Shown in pieces: positions 24,242-37,611 of a stretch of 64,000 nucleotides of DNA. The DNA is taken from contig JADFUC010000083.1 of the NCBI GenBank assembly GCA_019722365.1, forward strand, positions 248,001 through 312,000, written 5' to 3'. A program made the translations under genes and the position numbers. Every line of letters begins with the position of its first letter. Positions within the stretch are counted from its first letter, which is position 1. The notes under the pieces are model-generated. The model had not been told where the DNA came from. It saw only the letters and a list, made by a program, of their open reading frames with translations, and did not search any database. This DNA comes from Lithospermum erythrorhizon (lineage: Eukaryota; Streptophyta; Magnoliopsida; Boraginales; Boraginaceae).

Positions 24242-27200
24242 CCAAATATGATGATTGGACTACGAGTCATTACATCTTATTTTAATGATGAATTAAATAT
24301 TGACACTATCACATGTATTAGCAAGTGATTTATTTCATAGGCGTGTTAGAAGGTGCTTGTGGGACACAAAATTGATATTCATATCAAACAGCCTTGAATC
24401 CAGTCATTGAAATCAATGAATAAAATATCATGAGCTTGAGGTAGAATATATTTAAAAGATGAGTATGGTGATAGAAGAAAGATTCAACCATACAAGCAGC
24501 GTGAAGGTAATTGAAGAGAGATCGTCAAATGCCGTTCATGAAAGGACCAGAAGAAGAGCTAGCGAAGAATCGGTCCGGAAGAGCGAGGCCTTGGATGAAG
24601 ATTAGATAAAGTTATGGCTTGAGATCTTACTTTCACTTTCCTTCGCCAGTCTTGATTGAATTTATTATTTGGGAGATATTTTCAAATACGTTTTGACAAA
24701 AAGAAGCTTGTCGTTTCAATATTTTTAAGAATGTTTGTCATAAGAAATATTTAAAAATCTTAATATTTTAAAACTGGGGTTTGATTTCATATTATCAAAG
24801 GGTTTGAAAAGAGCTTTTAGCGCTTTTGGAATAAATCAAAATCGGAGTTATAAGGAAGTAGAAAATGGTGTTTTAAGTTTGACCGTCATTGTGTATGCTG
24901 CATGAGGTCTCGATGGGGTCTCGATGAGGTCTCGGTGGATCAGTTTTTTAACCATTACGTAAGTACTTGTCGAGGACCTTGAAGGGTCTCAGAGTCAGGA
25001 AAATAGCATTTTTTGGCCGTTTTGAATTCCATTTGCGCCTCTTTAAACTGATCTTCCCCGACTCTTTAATTGTTTTGAGCTAAAATATATCATTTCAAGG
25101 TTTTATTTCTCATCTTTAAACACCAAATCTCTCAAACATGTGAGCTTTGTCTTGATTATCAAAGAAGGTAGAGTTTGGTTTATTACTACAGCTTTGAAAT
25201 GAGAAATGGGAAACAAAAACGTTAAGTGCTTTGATGAATGCTCGAAATGGGGAGTTTGAGATCTTCAAAGTCATATCTACTCTACAAGGAGTTCAACAAG
25301 ATTCAATTTCATATCTACTCAATGTAAGGAATTATAAATATTCTTAAATTGTAATCCTATTATAGCTCATTGAGGAGCATTTAAATCGGGATAGAACAAC
25401 AATCTCTATTCTATAAAGAGATGTGTTAGTTAAATTTGTTCTTCATACTAGGGCGAAGGTCCGAGTGTTGTGAGGCTTACTCGAGCTAGGAATCGAGGAG
25501 ATTCTTGAAGTAGTGTTGAAATTTAGTGCTCAGCAAATAGGACATAGAGTGCTTTCCGAAGTAGTGGAGTTGCGTCTCAGAGCGATAGGAGTGAAATCTG
25601 GGGTGATTCCTTGGGTTCTTAGTGGTGCATGCTTAAGTTGAAATCTTAGGTTCTTAGCAAAGGGCTAAGAAGGGTTGTAAGTGGTTTTGGGCTTCACTTT
25701 GACATTTGAAGAAAGCGCCGTGAGTGGATTCTAAGAGAAAGCCTAAGGTGAGGCCGTTGAGGATGTAGATTAAGCGAACCTCGGTACATGAGTTGTGAGA
25801 GTTTCCATCTTATCCCTACTTTTTTATTTTCTAGTCTATATTGATATATTGCTAGATTACTAGGATGGAATTATATGCTAGTTGATGTGCTAATTGAATA
25901 TAACAAACATATAATTGAATTAACTTGTAGTATTGATAGAACAAGTTTAATCGGAGCTCTAAAATTGAATATCCTATATTGATAAAGTAATTTAATATTC
26001 ATTAATAAAAGATAGTTTGATTTGATCAATGAACTTAATTGTTATATTCAGCGCCCGATCAAATCATAAATTAAACTTTCTGCAAAGAATGTTTTAAACT
26101 ACGCCCCTAGTATATCTATGTTTTGAATTGTGATATGTTATATAGATTGCTAGGATTGATCAATAGTCATGAATGGACTTAATCGTATTATGCATGAATG
26201 AGCTTAATGTTATTGTTGATCAATATGAGTTTGGGCGTTTATTGCACATAATGATTGTTATATCGTTTTAATTATTTTATCTTTGTCAAAATTCATTTGA
26301 GGAGTTTGGAAACTTTGGTATATAGTTAATTGTATTTATATTTGACTAAAGTTTCCATTTGAATGACACAGCATCGATTAAAGGCGTTTTAAAAGTCGAG
26401 AAAAATCGGTTAACAACACGTTAAGTCACTTATTAGCCAGGGCGTCATATAGGCTAAGTAGTATCGGAGCGGGTCTACATTTGAGTGTAACAACTCGTAG
26501 AGTCGTTCATAGCATATGATGACCAAAATGTGCATTTTGTTTGCCTTAAATGATTATGTATTTTAATTATTAAATTTGATGTTAGAATCTTGTTTAGGTG
26601 AATGCGATATGTGATACATGTGTTTGATATGGTTTATAATGGCACAGCGTGTACACAATTCTGACACACGCTTAATTGATTTACTATGGTTGGTTGTAGT
26701 TCTGAAATAGACATTGGGCATTTGAGTTCCGCCATAACGTATTTGAACTAAAATTATTTTTTAGGAATCGAGAACTAATGACGGACCCAAAAAATTGGGA
26801 GTACCGTAGTGCTTAGGATTGATTGATGTTTAGGTTGGGAAATGATGGCTTGGAGATTTGATCATAGAGCGATCAAAGAATTATGGTTGGATCACACCAT
26901 GCCTCGGATGGATAGCCAAAGATGAGCTTCAAGTTTGGTATATTTAAATCTTTGGTTATTTATCATGTTTATATGTTCTTATGTTTGCTTGTGCTTAAAT
27001 TGAAATTCATGTCTTTTATAATTTGATTGTCTATTATTTGAAAAGACATAAGTTTAATGCAAACTATGGACATATGTGAGTTAACTTGATTATTGAGTTG
27101 TATGAATTGGTAAGAAAGAAAATGTGTGTTTTCTTCCTTGCATTATGCTTACTGTATGACAATTCGATTATGTGCAAAAACGTTTTAAAAAACGCACTAA

Positions 27201-29499
27201 AAAAGCTATTCATGAAATTGAATCTTAAATTTGTATATCTTGATATATTTCATGAATCTTTGCCTACCTTGATTGATATCTCCACTTGTTTGTCTTTTAA
27301 TTCATTATCATAATTTAAAATTCCTACATGTCATATGAAAAATGAGCAATGTGCCTAAAATGTGAAAATCAAGATTTCATGTGCCGATTGTAATATCTAA
27401 TCGAGTCTTGATGTTTGATATGCTCATTCCCGAGTCATTCGCCCATTATGTTAAATTGCTAAATCTTAAATGGGTTAAGATGAATCACTAATGCTTTATT
27501 TGAAATTCTTAAATGTGATCATCATGAATGAAATGAAATATGTTATATTTTTATTTGAAAATGTGTATAGAAACATATTTCATAAAACTTGGGATTTATA
27601 TGTGATTAGTGATTGAAATAGGACCTAATTGGCGATATGCCGTCAAGCAATCCAAAAGGATCAAAAATTGGATACATACTCAACGAGCTTAATTGTGTAG
27701 ATACATGATGAACCGCGAAAGTGTGGAAATGGGCTTTGGACAACGTGAGACTCAAATGTGAAAGCGGAATAAGCCTTGAAGACAAGTCACAGATTATCAG
27801 GACAATATGGACTAAACAACGAATCTTTGAAAAGAAAAATGGAATGCAAATCGGGTGATTTCTTTAATCTTTACTATTTGTACTTCAATTTTAATAAGGC
27901 TGGATGGCCTTTGTGTATAGTGCTTAGATGATCTTGTGGAATGTGCTTATGTTGTAGATGGCTCGGATGGCCATTAGGGGACATAAATTGTTCATATGTG
28001 CTTAACTTGAGGCTATTTGACTTTGCTTAAACGACTTATTATTTTTCAAATAGGTTGCTTGATTTGGACAATTCGTGTTGTATGTTTAGATGATCTTAAA
28101 CTTGATATACTCTTGTTTAAACACACTTGGCTTATTTTCGCACATATGCTTTAAAATGAGTCTCTTGATAAACTGCTTGAACTTATTTTTAAATGCTTAT
28201 GTGGTTTATCATGTGGTTATACATCCATTTCGATTTAAATGTATTTGCTTTTTAAATGGATGATACAACTTAAACTTGGATTGCAGCATATTTTAAAAGT
28301 TTGATTTTAAATGATTTCCTTGTTCTTATCCCTCGCTTTAAATGTTAAATGCTTCGAAAAGGGATTTCAAAATATGTTTGGGATGCCTCGTGTTTTATGT
28401 TTTTCATTAGGTATCCTACATGATATATCTGGCTCGCGCCCCTCAGGAATTTTTACATGTGGTATGTCTGGCGTATATCATGCAGTATGAAGAAATGTGC
28501 TCATTTGATCTTTCTTAATTTCCATATTGAACATATATTTTGGTTTTGAGAATTCCAAAATTCTCAACGTGTATTAATACAGGATAGAAATGCTCTCTTG
28601 AGAGATGTTTCACATGTTATTATTTTTACTCAAAGTTCAAATGTGCTTTCATATTTCTTGAGTATGTGTTGGTATTTTCTCTCCGTGCATGATTCCATAT
28701 GCTTGAAATTCAAATTTATGCATGTTCTAGTTAACATGAAGATTGAATGTGTTCAATCATTTATATGCATTAGTTGAGGAGGAGCCATATCTTTTTAGGT
28801 TATTTAAAAATATTTAATGCCATTGTGCGGGAATTTGTACCTAAAAGACTTTGAATATCTCCTAAGTCATATGTAGAGTTGACACATATTTGTGGATCAC
28901 AAGTATATGTGTTTGGGTTAAAGCGTGATTATAAATCCTTTTTTAAAACTCTTGTAAGGTTACTCAAAAGCGCCTTCTCAAAATAATGGAGATATTCATT
29001 TTTTGGTTATGAAGAACTTTTATGTCGTATGCCTAAGCTTCATATTGTGTGATTTAATATAAAAGGCTACAATTGAATTGCTTTTTATTTTTAATCTTCT
29101 TAATCTTGAACTTATCTTGTCAATCATGTTTTCATAATCTTATTATTGTTCGATTGGCTTGATAAGAAACGTGGAGGTGCTTTTGTGTTTAAAGCATTAC
29201 TCCCTTTGCTTTTTTGCATTGTAAAAGCTATTTCAACGTGAGCATTCTTGATCTTTTCGGATGGTTGGTAAATTTTACTGGAAAATACATTTTGTTTAAG
29301 AAGAATGTGCAAAAATGTTTTAAATATGTGCATATCTTTTTGTTAGCCATTTTTAAAATTAAACTTTCTCGTCGTTGTATATATTTGTTTAAATGCATTT
29401 CGGATGACACTTGTGCTGTAATAATGGCTTCGTGTTTTTATGTTTTCATTTGTTTGCACAAGATTAGTGGATTGTTTTCCATGATTTAAAATCTTTTCC
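24242..29499. other. Long gene-free stretch of decayed repeats
   Basis: No coding region with a recognisable family over about 5.3 kb. The base composition and G-rich patches (25430-25800, 26390-26510, 26760-26900) resemble non-coding internal or LTR sequence of old LTR retrotransposons, but no gag, protease or integrase motif and no paired LTRs were recognised. Short frames at 27086, 29124 and 29214 have no family motif. Confidence 0.4.
24906..24938. repeat. Three 11-bp tandem units
   Basis: GGTCTCGATGG, GGTCTCGATGA and GGTCTCGGTGG follow each other without gaps. Confidence 0.85.
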
Positions 29500-30900
29500 G
29501 CTTGTACACATGCAACTTCGGTTTGGTACTTTTCAAATATTTGCTCGATCCTTCCAAAAATCTCTCATCCCGTAGCAATCGACTCTAATTGAGTTGCGAA
29601 CTCTTCCTTCTCCCCGTCGCCTCATAAATAGCTTTACCAACCTCCTTTTGAATGCTCTTGTCGATGCGGCATTAAAGTTGTTCCTTTTACACCATTCTAT
29701 CAACGCCTTCCTTACATTCTTAATTTTCTCCCCTACTTGAAACCATCTTGATCCCTCGACTCTCTTACCCTAAGCTATTCTTATAGTTTCTTCGCAGCAT
29801 ATTTGACCCAAATACTTATCAAACAGCTTAAGCTTCCTTTTTGAATTTGACCTCCGTGTCTAATAGAATTGGACAATGATCCGCTCCCACTAACTCCAGG
29901 TGAAAACACGAAGCTCTAGAAAAGTTCAAGCACCACAACGGGTCACAGAGAACACGGTCTAATCGAGACTTTATAGAGTCTTTTCCCCCTCTTTTGTTCC
30001 ACCAAGTGAAAGGGTGGCCAACATATCCCAAATCTAACACTCCACAATCCCCTACAAAATCTCGGAACATTTTCATACTTCCCTCAGTCCTTGAAATTCC
30101 ACCTGCTTTCTCGTCTACATGCAAGATGTCATTGAAATCAGCCATATTAACACCCTCAAATTTACCTGATTCCAACGTAGCATGAAGTGATTGCAATTGG
30201 TCCCTGCGCTTAACCTCCTCACACCTCACATAAACAAAAAAATGATCCCACCTCCAATTAGCCTCGTATGTAATGGTGGTCTCCACATACCACTCTGATG
30301 TACCACCCACAGTCACAGCATCCTCATATTTCCACATCACTGTAATACCACCCGCAAGACCAACATGATTAATAATAAAACAATAAGGAAAACCTAAGCT
30401 ACTAACTATTTTTTTCATTCCTTTTTCTTTATTTTTTGTCTCTAATAAAACAACTACAATAGGAAAATTGGAAATGCAAACGTCCCGTAAAGTACGAACT
30501 GTAAAGGACCTGCCCACCCGTTAACAGTTCCGGAGATAAGCCCCATCTAAAACTTTGAGGCAAGTTTAGGTCGGCTACCACCACCTCATTATCAGCACTG
30601 GAGGATGTCTCAGACAAATGTCATTCTTCCTATCTTGATTATATCAGCACAAGCAACCTGCTGATTGTTGCATTCCCTCTTGCAGTCACCACTATCCCAA
30701 TCCGACGACCCCAACCTGCGTTTACTCCCAACTTCATCAACCAAATGTGTCGACCCCTTGGCAGTGACATTCATCCCAACACCTTTGGCTCCTCCTCCTT
30801 GTTACCCGACTTACCCCACTCCTGCTTATCAACAGTGCACCGTACCTCTGGAGACTTCCCAGGTGAAGCCAAGGAATCTCCACAAGGTAAGGATTTAGGA
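29500..30900 (-). mobile_element. LINE fragment with AP-type endonuclease
   Basis: A 229-codon minus-strand frame (29828-30517) carries the endonuclease domain of plant L1-type LINEs. Visible motifs are VVVLLETKNKE, ADFNDIL (usual form GDFN), YVGHPFTWWNKRG, SRLDRVL and GADHCPIL. Upstream on the same strand, broken pieces such as SKRRLGSSDWDSGDCKRE (to about 30900) look like the region before the endonuclease. Downstream, pieces such as ALIEWCKRNNFNAASTRAFK (about 29650-29720) look like the start of the linker to reverse transcriptase, with frame changes. Reverse transcriptase is missing. The element is dead but the endonuclease frame is well preserved, suggesting a fairly recent insertion. 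Confidence 0.88.
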
Positions 30901-31805
30901 ATTTATAAAGCTGGATTTTCTCCCATCTGGCTGATCTTCTTTGATTGTTATGATGTTTTGTTTTTCTTCATTAAATTGCGTAATTAATAGTGCTTGGATA
31001 AACTAAGAATTGAATTTAGATGAATATGAATGAATTTCCTCTAGATTTTACTAACGTAGAGAGTTGAATAAAGCTTTGTTTTGATTTATTAATAGGATGG
31101 AAATCGCATGTTTAAAAAGCGAGTCGTTTTGGCTTATATTATTGAAAAAAAAATCCGAAAAAATTACATGGTTTTCAATTTTAATTTTTTAAAAAAAATA
31201 CATGTTATTGAAACCACCGAGTCGGACTCCACGCATCCGGCATCGGCTATGCATGGAAGCTTGTTGAAGTTCTTGATCAATTGAACTGCTTCGACGATAT
31301 TAGTCAACGTAAGAGGAGCTTTCATGGCTTTGTTAGTTTTTGAGTCGGATCCTCTGCAGATATATAGTACGGAGTATATACTAACCTACACTCAAAAAGA
31401 TTTTCTAGCTTAGATGTAGTTTAATGAGTGAAACAGGACAATCTTTTTGGGATCGAATTAGTATGTTTGCTCTATGAAATCCGTGATTTGCATGTATGAG
31501 GTAGACTTACATGTATAGAGAATTGCTAGAGCTGATCTGAAAGAGCTGGTGATAATATTTAGCCCTTAGATGTTATGTTATCTAGTGATAATTCAACTAT
31601 ATATATTTTCATGGAGGCACCAGAAAGTGCTACTTCCATTCAGTACTTACACTTGCGCATCTTCACATTGTTGGCAAGCCAATTACATAAGCCTAACTTT
31701 TTATGCTATCTGACTATAAGTCTATAACTAATCAGCTAGGCACCCTTTGTTGATTTATGCATAGCGGGGATTCGATGCACCAGACTGAGTCTATGACTAC
31801 CATTG
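30901..31805. other. Spacer 3' of the polygalacturonase gene
   Basis: No gene or clear element; presumably includes the 3' untranslated region and terminator of the polygalacturonase gene near 31600-31805. Confidence 0.4.
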
Positions 31806-34260
31806 TCAGCAACGATTAATGTCATTCGATGGGAGAGAATCAGGATCTCCTTCAACCAAACAGAAAACAGGCGGAATGGTTAACGTCTTGAGACTTCCAT
31901 AAGCATTCCAACAGAAGGGATTCAGAATCCTTTGTCCTTGTGCAGGATACAACTCCACGTCCGAAAATGTAAGGTTGGTACAAGGCAAATAGTCACTGCA
32001 GGCTAAATGCATTGGAGGGCTTCTAACATCGTACGTCCCCTTAATGTTCGCGTAAACGATGTTTGAAATGTATACTGCAGAGGTTTGATTAGGACAGTTT
32101 TTAGTATTACAATAGTATTGGTCTATTATTAGAGGGTTCCGGACTGTGTCCATGCGAATATTGTTGAATGTGACTTTGGATACGCCTCCAAATCCACCTT
32201 GCCATGTTTTGATTCGGAGTCCATTGTCTGAATGTTTTATCTCTGAATCTTTCACTGTGATGTTTGATACACATGCCTGAGAATTGCGCATGCCAAGGCT
32301 ACCAATGCTGTATAAGTAGTCGACGGTTAATGATGTAACCACACAGTACATGATGATGCTAAAACAAATACACAGGAATCATAGAAAATGGGTCAATCTT
32401 AAAACAGAGTGAATTTTCATTTAACTGAAGATTAGTGAATATACCTAATTCCATGACTAGGACCACATGTTATGTTCCTTATTTCAATATTGAAAGAGCC
32501 TGCACCAATTGATACACAATCATCACCTAAGAAACGGAAGTGAAGTAATCAGCATACAAAAAATTGATAAATGAGCATATAACATGAAGAAAATTTTGGG
32601 CCATAGTTGCTTACCATTTGAGACAAGTGAGTTGTATATTTTGACATTATTGGAGTTCTCTATGTGAATTCCATCAGTATTGGGGCTAAGAGCAGGCGAA
32701 TTTATATTTATATACTCGATGTGAACATCATGACAACCATCAAACCTAAAATGGAATTGTGGACTGTTCTTGATTTTAATCCCTCGTACAGTTATGTTGG
32801 AGCTCATGAAGAAACGTATAGCCTTGAAAACAATTTCAAAAAAAAAAAAAAGGGTTTAGGCTAAAACAAAGTGCTACAATAGTCATATGCTCAAATACTC
32901 AATGGAGGTATGATGATCTTAGGACGAAAAGGAACATATATAAAATATATATTCAATGGAGTCATTTCGACATCTAAGAATTATGAAGTAGGAATTCAAT
33001 TCCTTAAGTAGTTGAAAAATAAAACATATACATGTATCGTTTACTAGTACTTTATGTATTAAAAGGCTGATCAATAATGGATTATGGTCATACATAAAAT
33101 ATTTATTGTTACTATATTGATTTTTGAAATATAAAAGAAGAATATACAATTGTTTTTTTTGGGACTTACAACTGGGCTATCACAAGGACCAGGGGGGCTT
33201 TTTTTATTTGCTCCCTGCGACACACACAATCATTATCAAATTATAGAAAAAAAATAAACAAATTCTTTGCATAGGAAGAACAAAAACAAGAGAAATATTT
33301 TCTTTACTTTATTATGAGGCTTGCAAGGAAGAGCCCACCATTTTTCTCCTCTCCCATCAACAAGTCCACTCCCTTGCATTGACATTCCATTGAGTCTATA
33401 GAAGACCAACCATTGTTTCTTACTAATGCCCTTTGCCCATGATTTAGGTCCATCCGGGGGCATTAGAGTTCCATCAATCTTCACAACAATGCCAAAAAAA
33501 TTATTCAAACATTTCAACTAAAACAAGTTCAATATCATGAATTGAAAATCTTAAGTACCATTTTTTCTCGGCCTTATTGCTAAGTTCAAACTGTTTTTTT
33601 TTAACGCAGTTTACGTTACTGTCACTTTAATATATGATATGTAAGGGGTGCTCATCATGTCGTCTTGAGCATTTTCATTTCATTCCAAAATGAATATTCA
33701 TGTAAAAAATTATATTTTAAATGAGGAAATAATAAATATTCCATGTTGAAATCCTGAGTCCGTCCTTGACAAGTACGTACCTGTAACGTTAGTCCTGGTT
33801 TGCATGGACCAGTGAATATGGTGGATTGAATCATGAAAGACTGGTGGCTCGGGAGAAGAACGACGGCGGAATCAACCAGACAAGCAGCATCCCAAGCCAT
33901 CTTGATTGCTTGAGTATCATCCGCGACGCCATTGCCAACAGCACCATAAGATTTCACATTGAAAACAATGGATTCCTTATTATGTACATTGCTATTATTA
34001 TTACTATTAGATGGAGCCAAAGCAGGACTAATTGGTAGCATAGTGTCATTATTATGAACTTCATTATTATTGGATGGTGCCAAAGCAGACTTTGGCTGTA
34101 TTGATGCTTCAGGCGCATAAGAAGGTGGAAATGAAATTTGGGACAACTTACGATAATTATTATCTTTTGTATGATCGAACATCCTACAACTAACATAATG
34201 AGTTAAAGGAAATATGAAAAGTAATAAGAGAATTAAGACGGACAACTTAAACACCCCCAT
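31806..34260 (-). CDS. Polygalacturonase (GH28), At1g48100-like clade
   Basis: Predicted exons 33781-34260, 33308-33478, 33170-33214, 32615-32822, 32445-32526 and 31806-32307 total 1488 bases and stay in frame, giving 495 aa. Residues 1-25 form a signal peptide ([20 protein letters not shown]), so the enzyme should act in the cell wall, hydrolysing alpha-1,4 bonds of demethylated pectin. A Pro/Ser/Asn-rich linker (about 45-95) precedes the beta-helix ([18 protein letters not shown]). GH28 motifs: NTD (280-282), DD (303-304), GPSHG with the conserved His (about 326) and RIK (360-362). SHG instead of GHG is normal for this clade, as is the SPPGPCDSP insert. All introns have GT/AG borders. A TATA box lies at 34312-34319. 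No break seen; probably functional. Confidence 0.93.
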
Positions 34261-34311
34261 AATAATAGTTATAATAATAGTGTTGCTAAATTATTTTTTC
34301 AAGAAGTAGGG

Positions 34312-34319
34312 TATATATA
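34312..34319 (-). promoter_or_regulatory. TATA box of the polygalacturonase gene
   Basis: TATATATA on the minus strand, about 52 bp upstream of the ATG at 34260. This predicts a short leader of about 20 bases. Inferred from position. Confidence 0.5.
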
Positions 34320-34445
34320 TAGTCATATAAGAGAATGTGAGTTAATTGGTGGTTTGGTTCTAGTAAGTATAGTAAAGTTGTGTTTTAGTGCAATAAGTGA
34401 TAACGTAAGTATAAATGGTCCACGAAGTGTATCTTGGGATTCCTG

Positions 34446-34730
34446 ATTTGGTCTATATTTTAATATTTTCGTTAACATTTAACATTTCTTGCAATTAAAA
34501 CTTAGTTTTGGGGTCAAATATAATTTTTTTGAGATTTAAAGATTAAGTTCCTAATATTACACAATCAAAATACATCAATAAAAATATATTTTTAATAAAA
34601 AATATATTTAATAAATTAGGAAGCTTGATAAGTAGAATACCGAAAATTATATTTTGACCCCAAAACTAAGTTTTAATGGCGTGAAATGTTTCCCAAATAA
34701 TAATGGAAATGTTAAAAATATGGATCAAAT
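34446..34730. mobile_element. Foldback-type MITE upstream of the polygalacturonase gene
   Basis: Two inverted arms of about 85-90 bp (34446-34535 and 34640-34730) share, in inverted order, ATTTGGTC/ATTTGATC ends, ACATTT words and an identical core AAAACTTAGTTTTGGGGTCA. The 100-bp loop is AT-rich. Long imperfect arms suggest a foldback or MULE-type non-autonomous element. It starts 186 bp upstream of the coding start. Confidence 0.7.
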
Positions 34731-37611
34731 TACTCAATTAGGTATCTGCTTTTTCAGGGACCATTATCTTACACTACCATTCTTTGGAACTTGATGTACA
34801 TAACTGTTGTGCTTCTTGACACTAAACCATCAATTAACAAAAAAGAATGTGAGGTGAATATTCAATTTGCTTGAGTAGTGTTTGTTAGGGCATGGCTATC
34901 CAGCATCCTATATAGCATGCGTGTGATGTAGGCCTTGAATATATATACATGATTGATCATTTTAGGATTAGAAACAAATAATAAAATTTCCTAGATTTTG
35001 TCATTATTAGTAGTCGGTACCAAGTATAAGTAGATATTTGTAGGTGATTTCGAAGGTAAGGAACCCACGTTGTTGGATGGGAAGTTGAAAGAAGAATAAC
35101 TGAAAAAGATTGAAGCTGTGCATGTGCCCACATTAAGCACTGAGACAAATTGAGTTGAGCAACTAGCTGTTTAACGTTTTTGCTGAAACCGTTTTCAAAA
35201 TATTGTATGTTTGAAGAAAAAGGAGATGCGAAAATCAGTTATGGCTAATGAGAGTATAAAAATGATCCTGCTTTTTCCGTATTGGGCGCCCATTCTAATA
35301 CTTCACATGCTCATGGAAGTAGGTAAATTGCGGGATATCTGCCGGTGGTTCTTTTTACCGAAAACTTGGGAGTCGAACACATCCCTTCACGAGATTCGAC
35401 CTTCCCATTCTGGTTGGGATGTCTGCAGCGGGTGGTATGCTGGGAGTTAATATTAAGTATAATAACTAGTTATCGGTGTACAATCGATACATATGGTTAA
35501 CTTTGCAATGCAAATGAAATGTTAACACTATGATTTAATTTAAAATGATAAATATAAATTAAAAGGGATGTTAATTAGAAGTTGTGTTGAATTTCATTCT
35601 TATTGTAATACTTCTCAAGGGGAGTATTTTCGATCATATTCATCACCATGATCACTTTTAATTAACATGATAGATAAGCTATTCTCAACTAGAGCTGTGT
35701 TATACGACTTCGCAAACTCATTAGATTTAATGACAAATGATCTCGTTCATTATTTTCTACAATATAAAACATCACATGCATGTTGTTTGAATGGAATAAT
35801 TGTCAAAATGATCCCTGATAGTGGTATCAAGTTGATACTATTGCACGATAATGTCATAGCGGTTTAATTACGTAAGTGGCCGCAGTTCGCAGCTTTGGTC
35901 ACGTACTTGTTCGTTAATTTTACACTTGAAGTTGCGGTTGGTCCCCTTAAATGGCACAAAAGTTGTAACTTTGGTGCGCCCAAACTAACCAGCGTTTAAT
36001 ACCGAGATGTTTAGATTTACTTGAGCCTTAGGTTGGGGGCCAAAGAGAGCGGCTTTTTGTGTCGATACGGGGAATAAATACAATTTCTTGTTAGGGATCC
36101 AGTGTAGCTTGATAATTATCGAGGATCATTTGACAATTTTCTTAATGTGAATGTGTATGTTATTGCAATAGTTTTCTTGGCTTATGTTCATCTCATTCAT
36201 TATTTCTATTGTTGACCAAATGATTTATAGGATGGAAAACTAATTGAGTATTGTTTGTAAATATAAGTGATCGATATGGAATTGACATAAATGATCATTC
36301 ATACCATTAATTCTTTTAAATATTTTTATTGATAAGTATATCAAATAGAGTTATCTGTTTCAATTGATATTTGAATCCTGAAAATGATATGAGTAATAAA
36401 AAATAGTACTCTTAACTATTTTTTTCTGAAAATCCGGTCCTTCAAGCTCAAACCCAACATCTCCTCGTTGCGATTAATATATCGTGGTCATTAGACTAAC
36501 CGAAATGGTGGTTAATGAAAAATTACTTATGACTTGTAGGGGTATGCACAAAATCTGAAACAGATGGAGACCGAACTAAAAATAACCTACATTTTTTGGA
36601 ACCATTGGAAGCGATTCGATTTAGGTTCGGTTTTTGAGAAAACAGTCCGAATAAATTCGATTTCAATTATAACTCAAAATCAAATCGAATCGATCCATAC
36701 ACACTTCTTCTCATCAGAATACAGTTTACCAAAGTTTAATCTAAAAGAGTGACGGTAATAGCTAGTGGTCAGTGGAAGCTACTTTATTTTGAGGATGGGT
36801 ATGCACCTCCCCACTATTTTCACATGATAGTAATATCACAACGAAACCGGCCAAATCCATTTAATAAAGAATGGTAATTCTGGTGAGCATGAGGGAGGCT
36901 GCATATGTGCACTAAAAACTACAAAATGGTGTGCGGGATAAGTTGACATCAATAACTTATTGTAACAGTAAAATAAAAGGAGCCCATATTTCTTCTCAAT
37001 TTGTCCACTTTCTCTGGTCCAAAGTTGGTCTTTTTCATTGGAGAGACAGATAGTTGAATTTGGTTCTTCTTGTTGAATTGAAGAAAATTTTGAGCCACAA
37101 AAATTGGGGACTTCGGGAAGGGATCGGGACTTAGGTTGGTCCCGACCTAAATTCAAACCTCGGGAGTTTTAATTCGATTGATTTCGCGAGAGAGAGAAGT
37201 TGTGGACTTGCTTGGTCCCGACGCTTTTAGGCCGGGTTCAGAATACTTTATTTTGATGTGGTTTTGCCAGCTTGAAGCTCGAGGCACAGCTTTGGTAGGT
37301 TTTGTTTAAGCTTTATAAATATAAGATGTTTACATGAGTTTTATTTATCATCTAAATCTTAGAATGAAGGCATGTCGTCCTAGAATATTAGATCTTTAAT
37401 ATTATGGAAGAACATTGTTTTTTGATGGCAAAGGAAAGAACTTTAGAAGTTTATCTTTTAATTCTTGATAGGCTTTGTTGTTGTTGAGATTTTAATTGAT
37501 AAGAAAATCACTGTATAGATTATAAATTGCCCAGTATTAGGGTTATACTTGATGTGATTTATTAGTGGATTCTTAGCAATGATATGTTGTCTTTCGCGTT
37601 GAAGGCTGTAA
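34731..37611. other. Gene-poor stretch
   Basis: No supported gene. At 36560-36700 there are TTCGATTTAGGTTCGGTTTT-type words typical of decayed DNA transposons; 35790-36060 looks like another dispersed repeat. DNA at 37130-37310 (GCGAGAGAGAGAAG, then CAGCTTTG|GTAGGTTTTG) could be a 5' leader and first intron of the fragment at 37612-38027. Confidence 0.4.

Noticed and set aside
24242..29499. Possible complete LTR retrotransposon
   Set aside because: The sequence style fits but no paired LTRs, primer-binding site or protein domains could be identified by eye.
35005..35330. Plus-strand coding-like traces, for example GDFEGKEPTLLDGKLKEE and NDPAFSVLGAHSNTSHAHG
   Set aside because: Suggestive of a decayed exon, but interrupted by stops and not assignable to any family I know.
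36836..37156. 106-codon minus-strand frame
   Set aside because: No domain or homology pattern; composition mixed and no promoter or splice signals.
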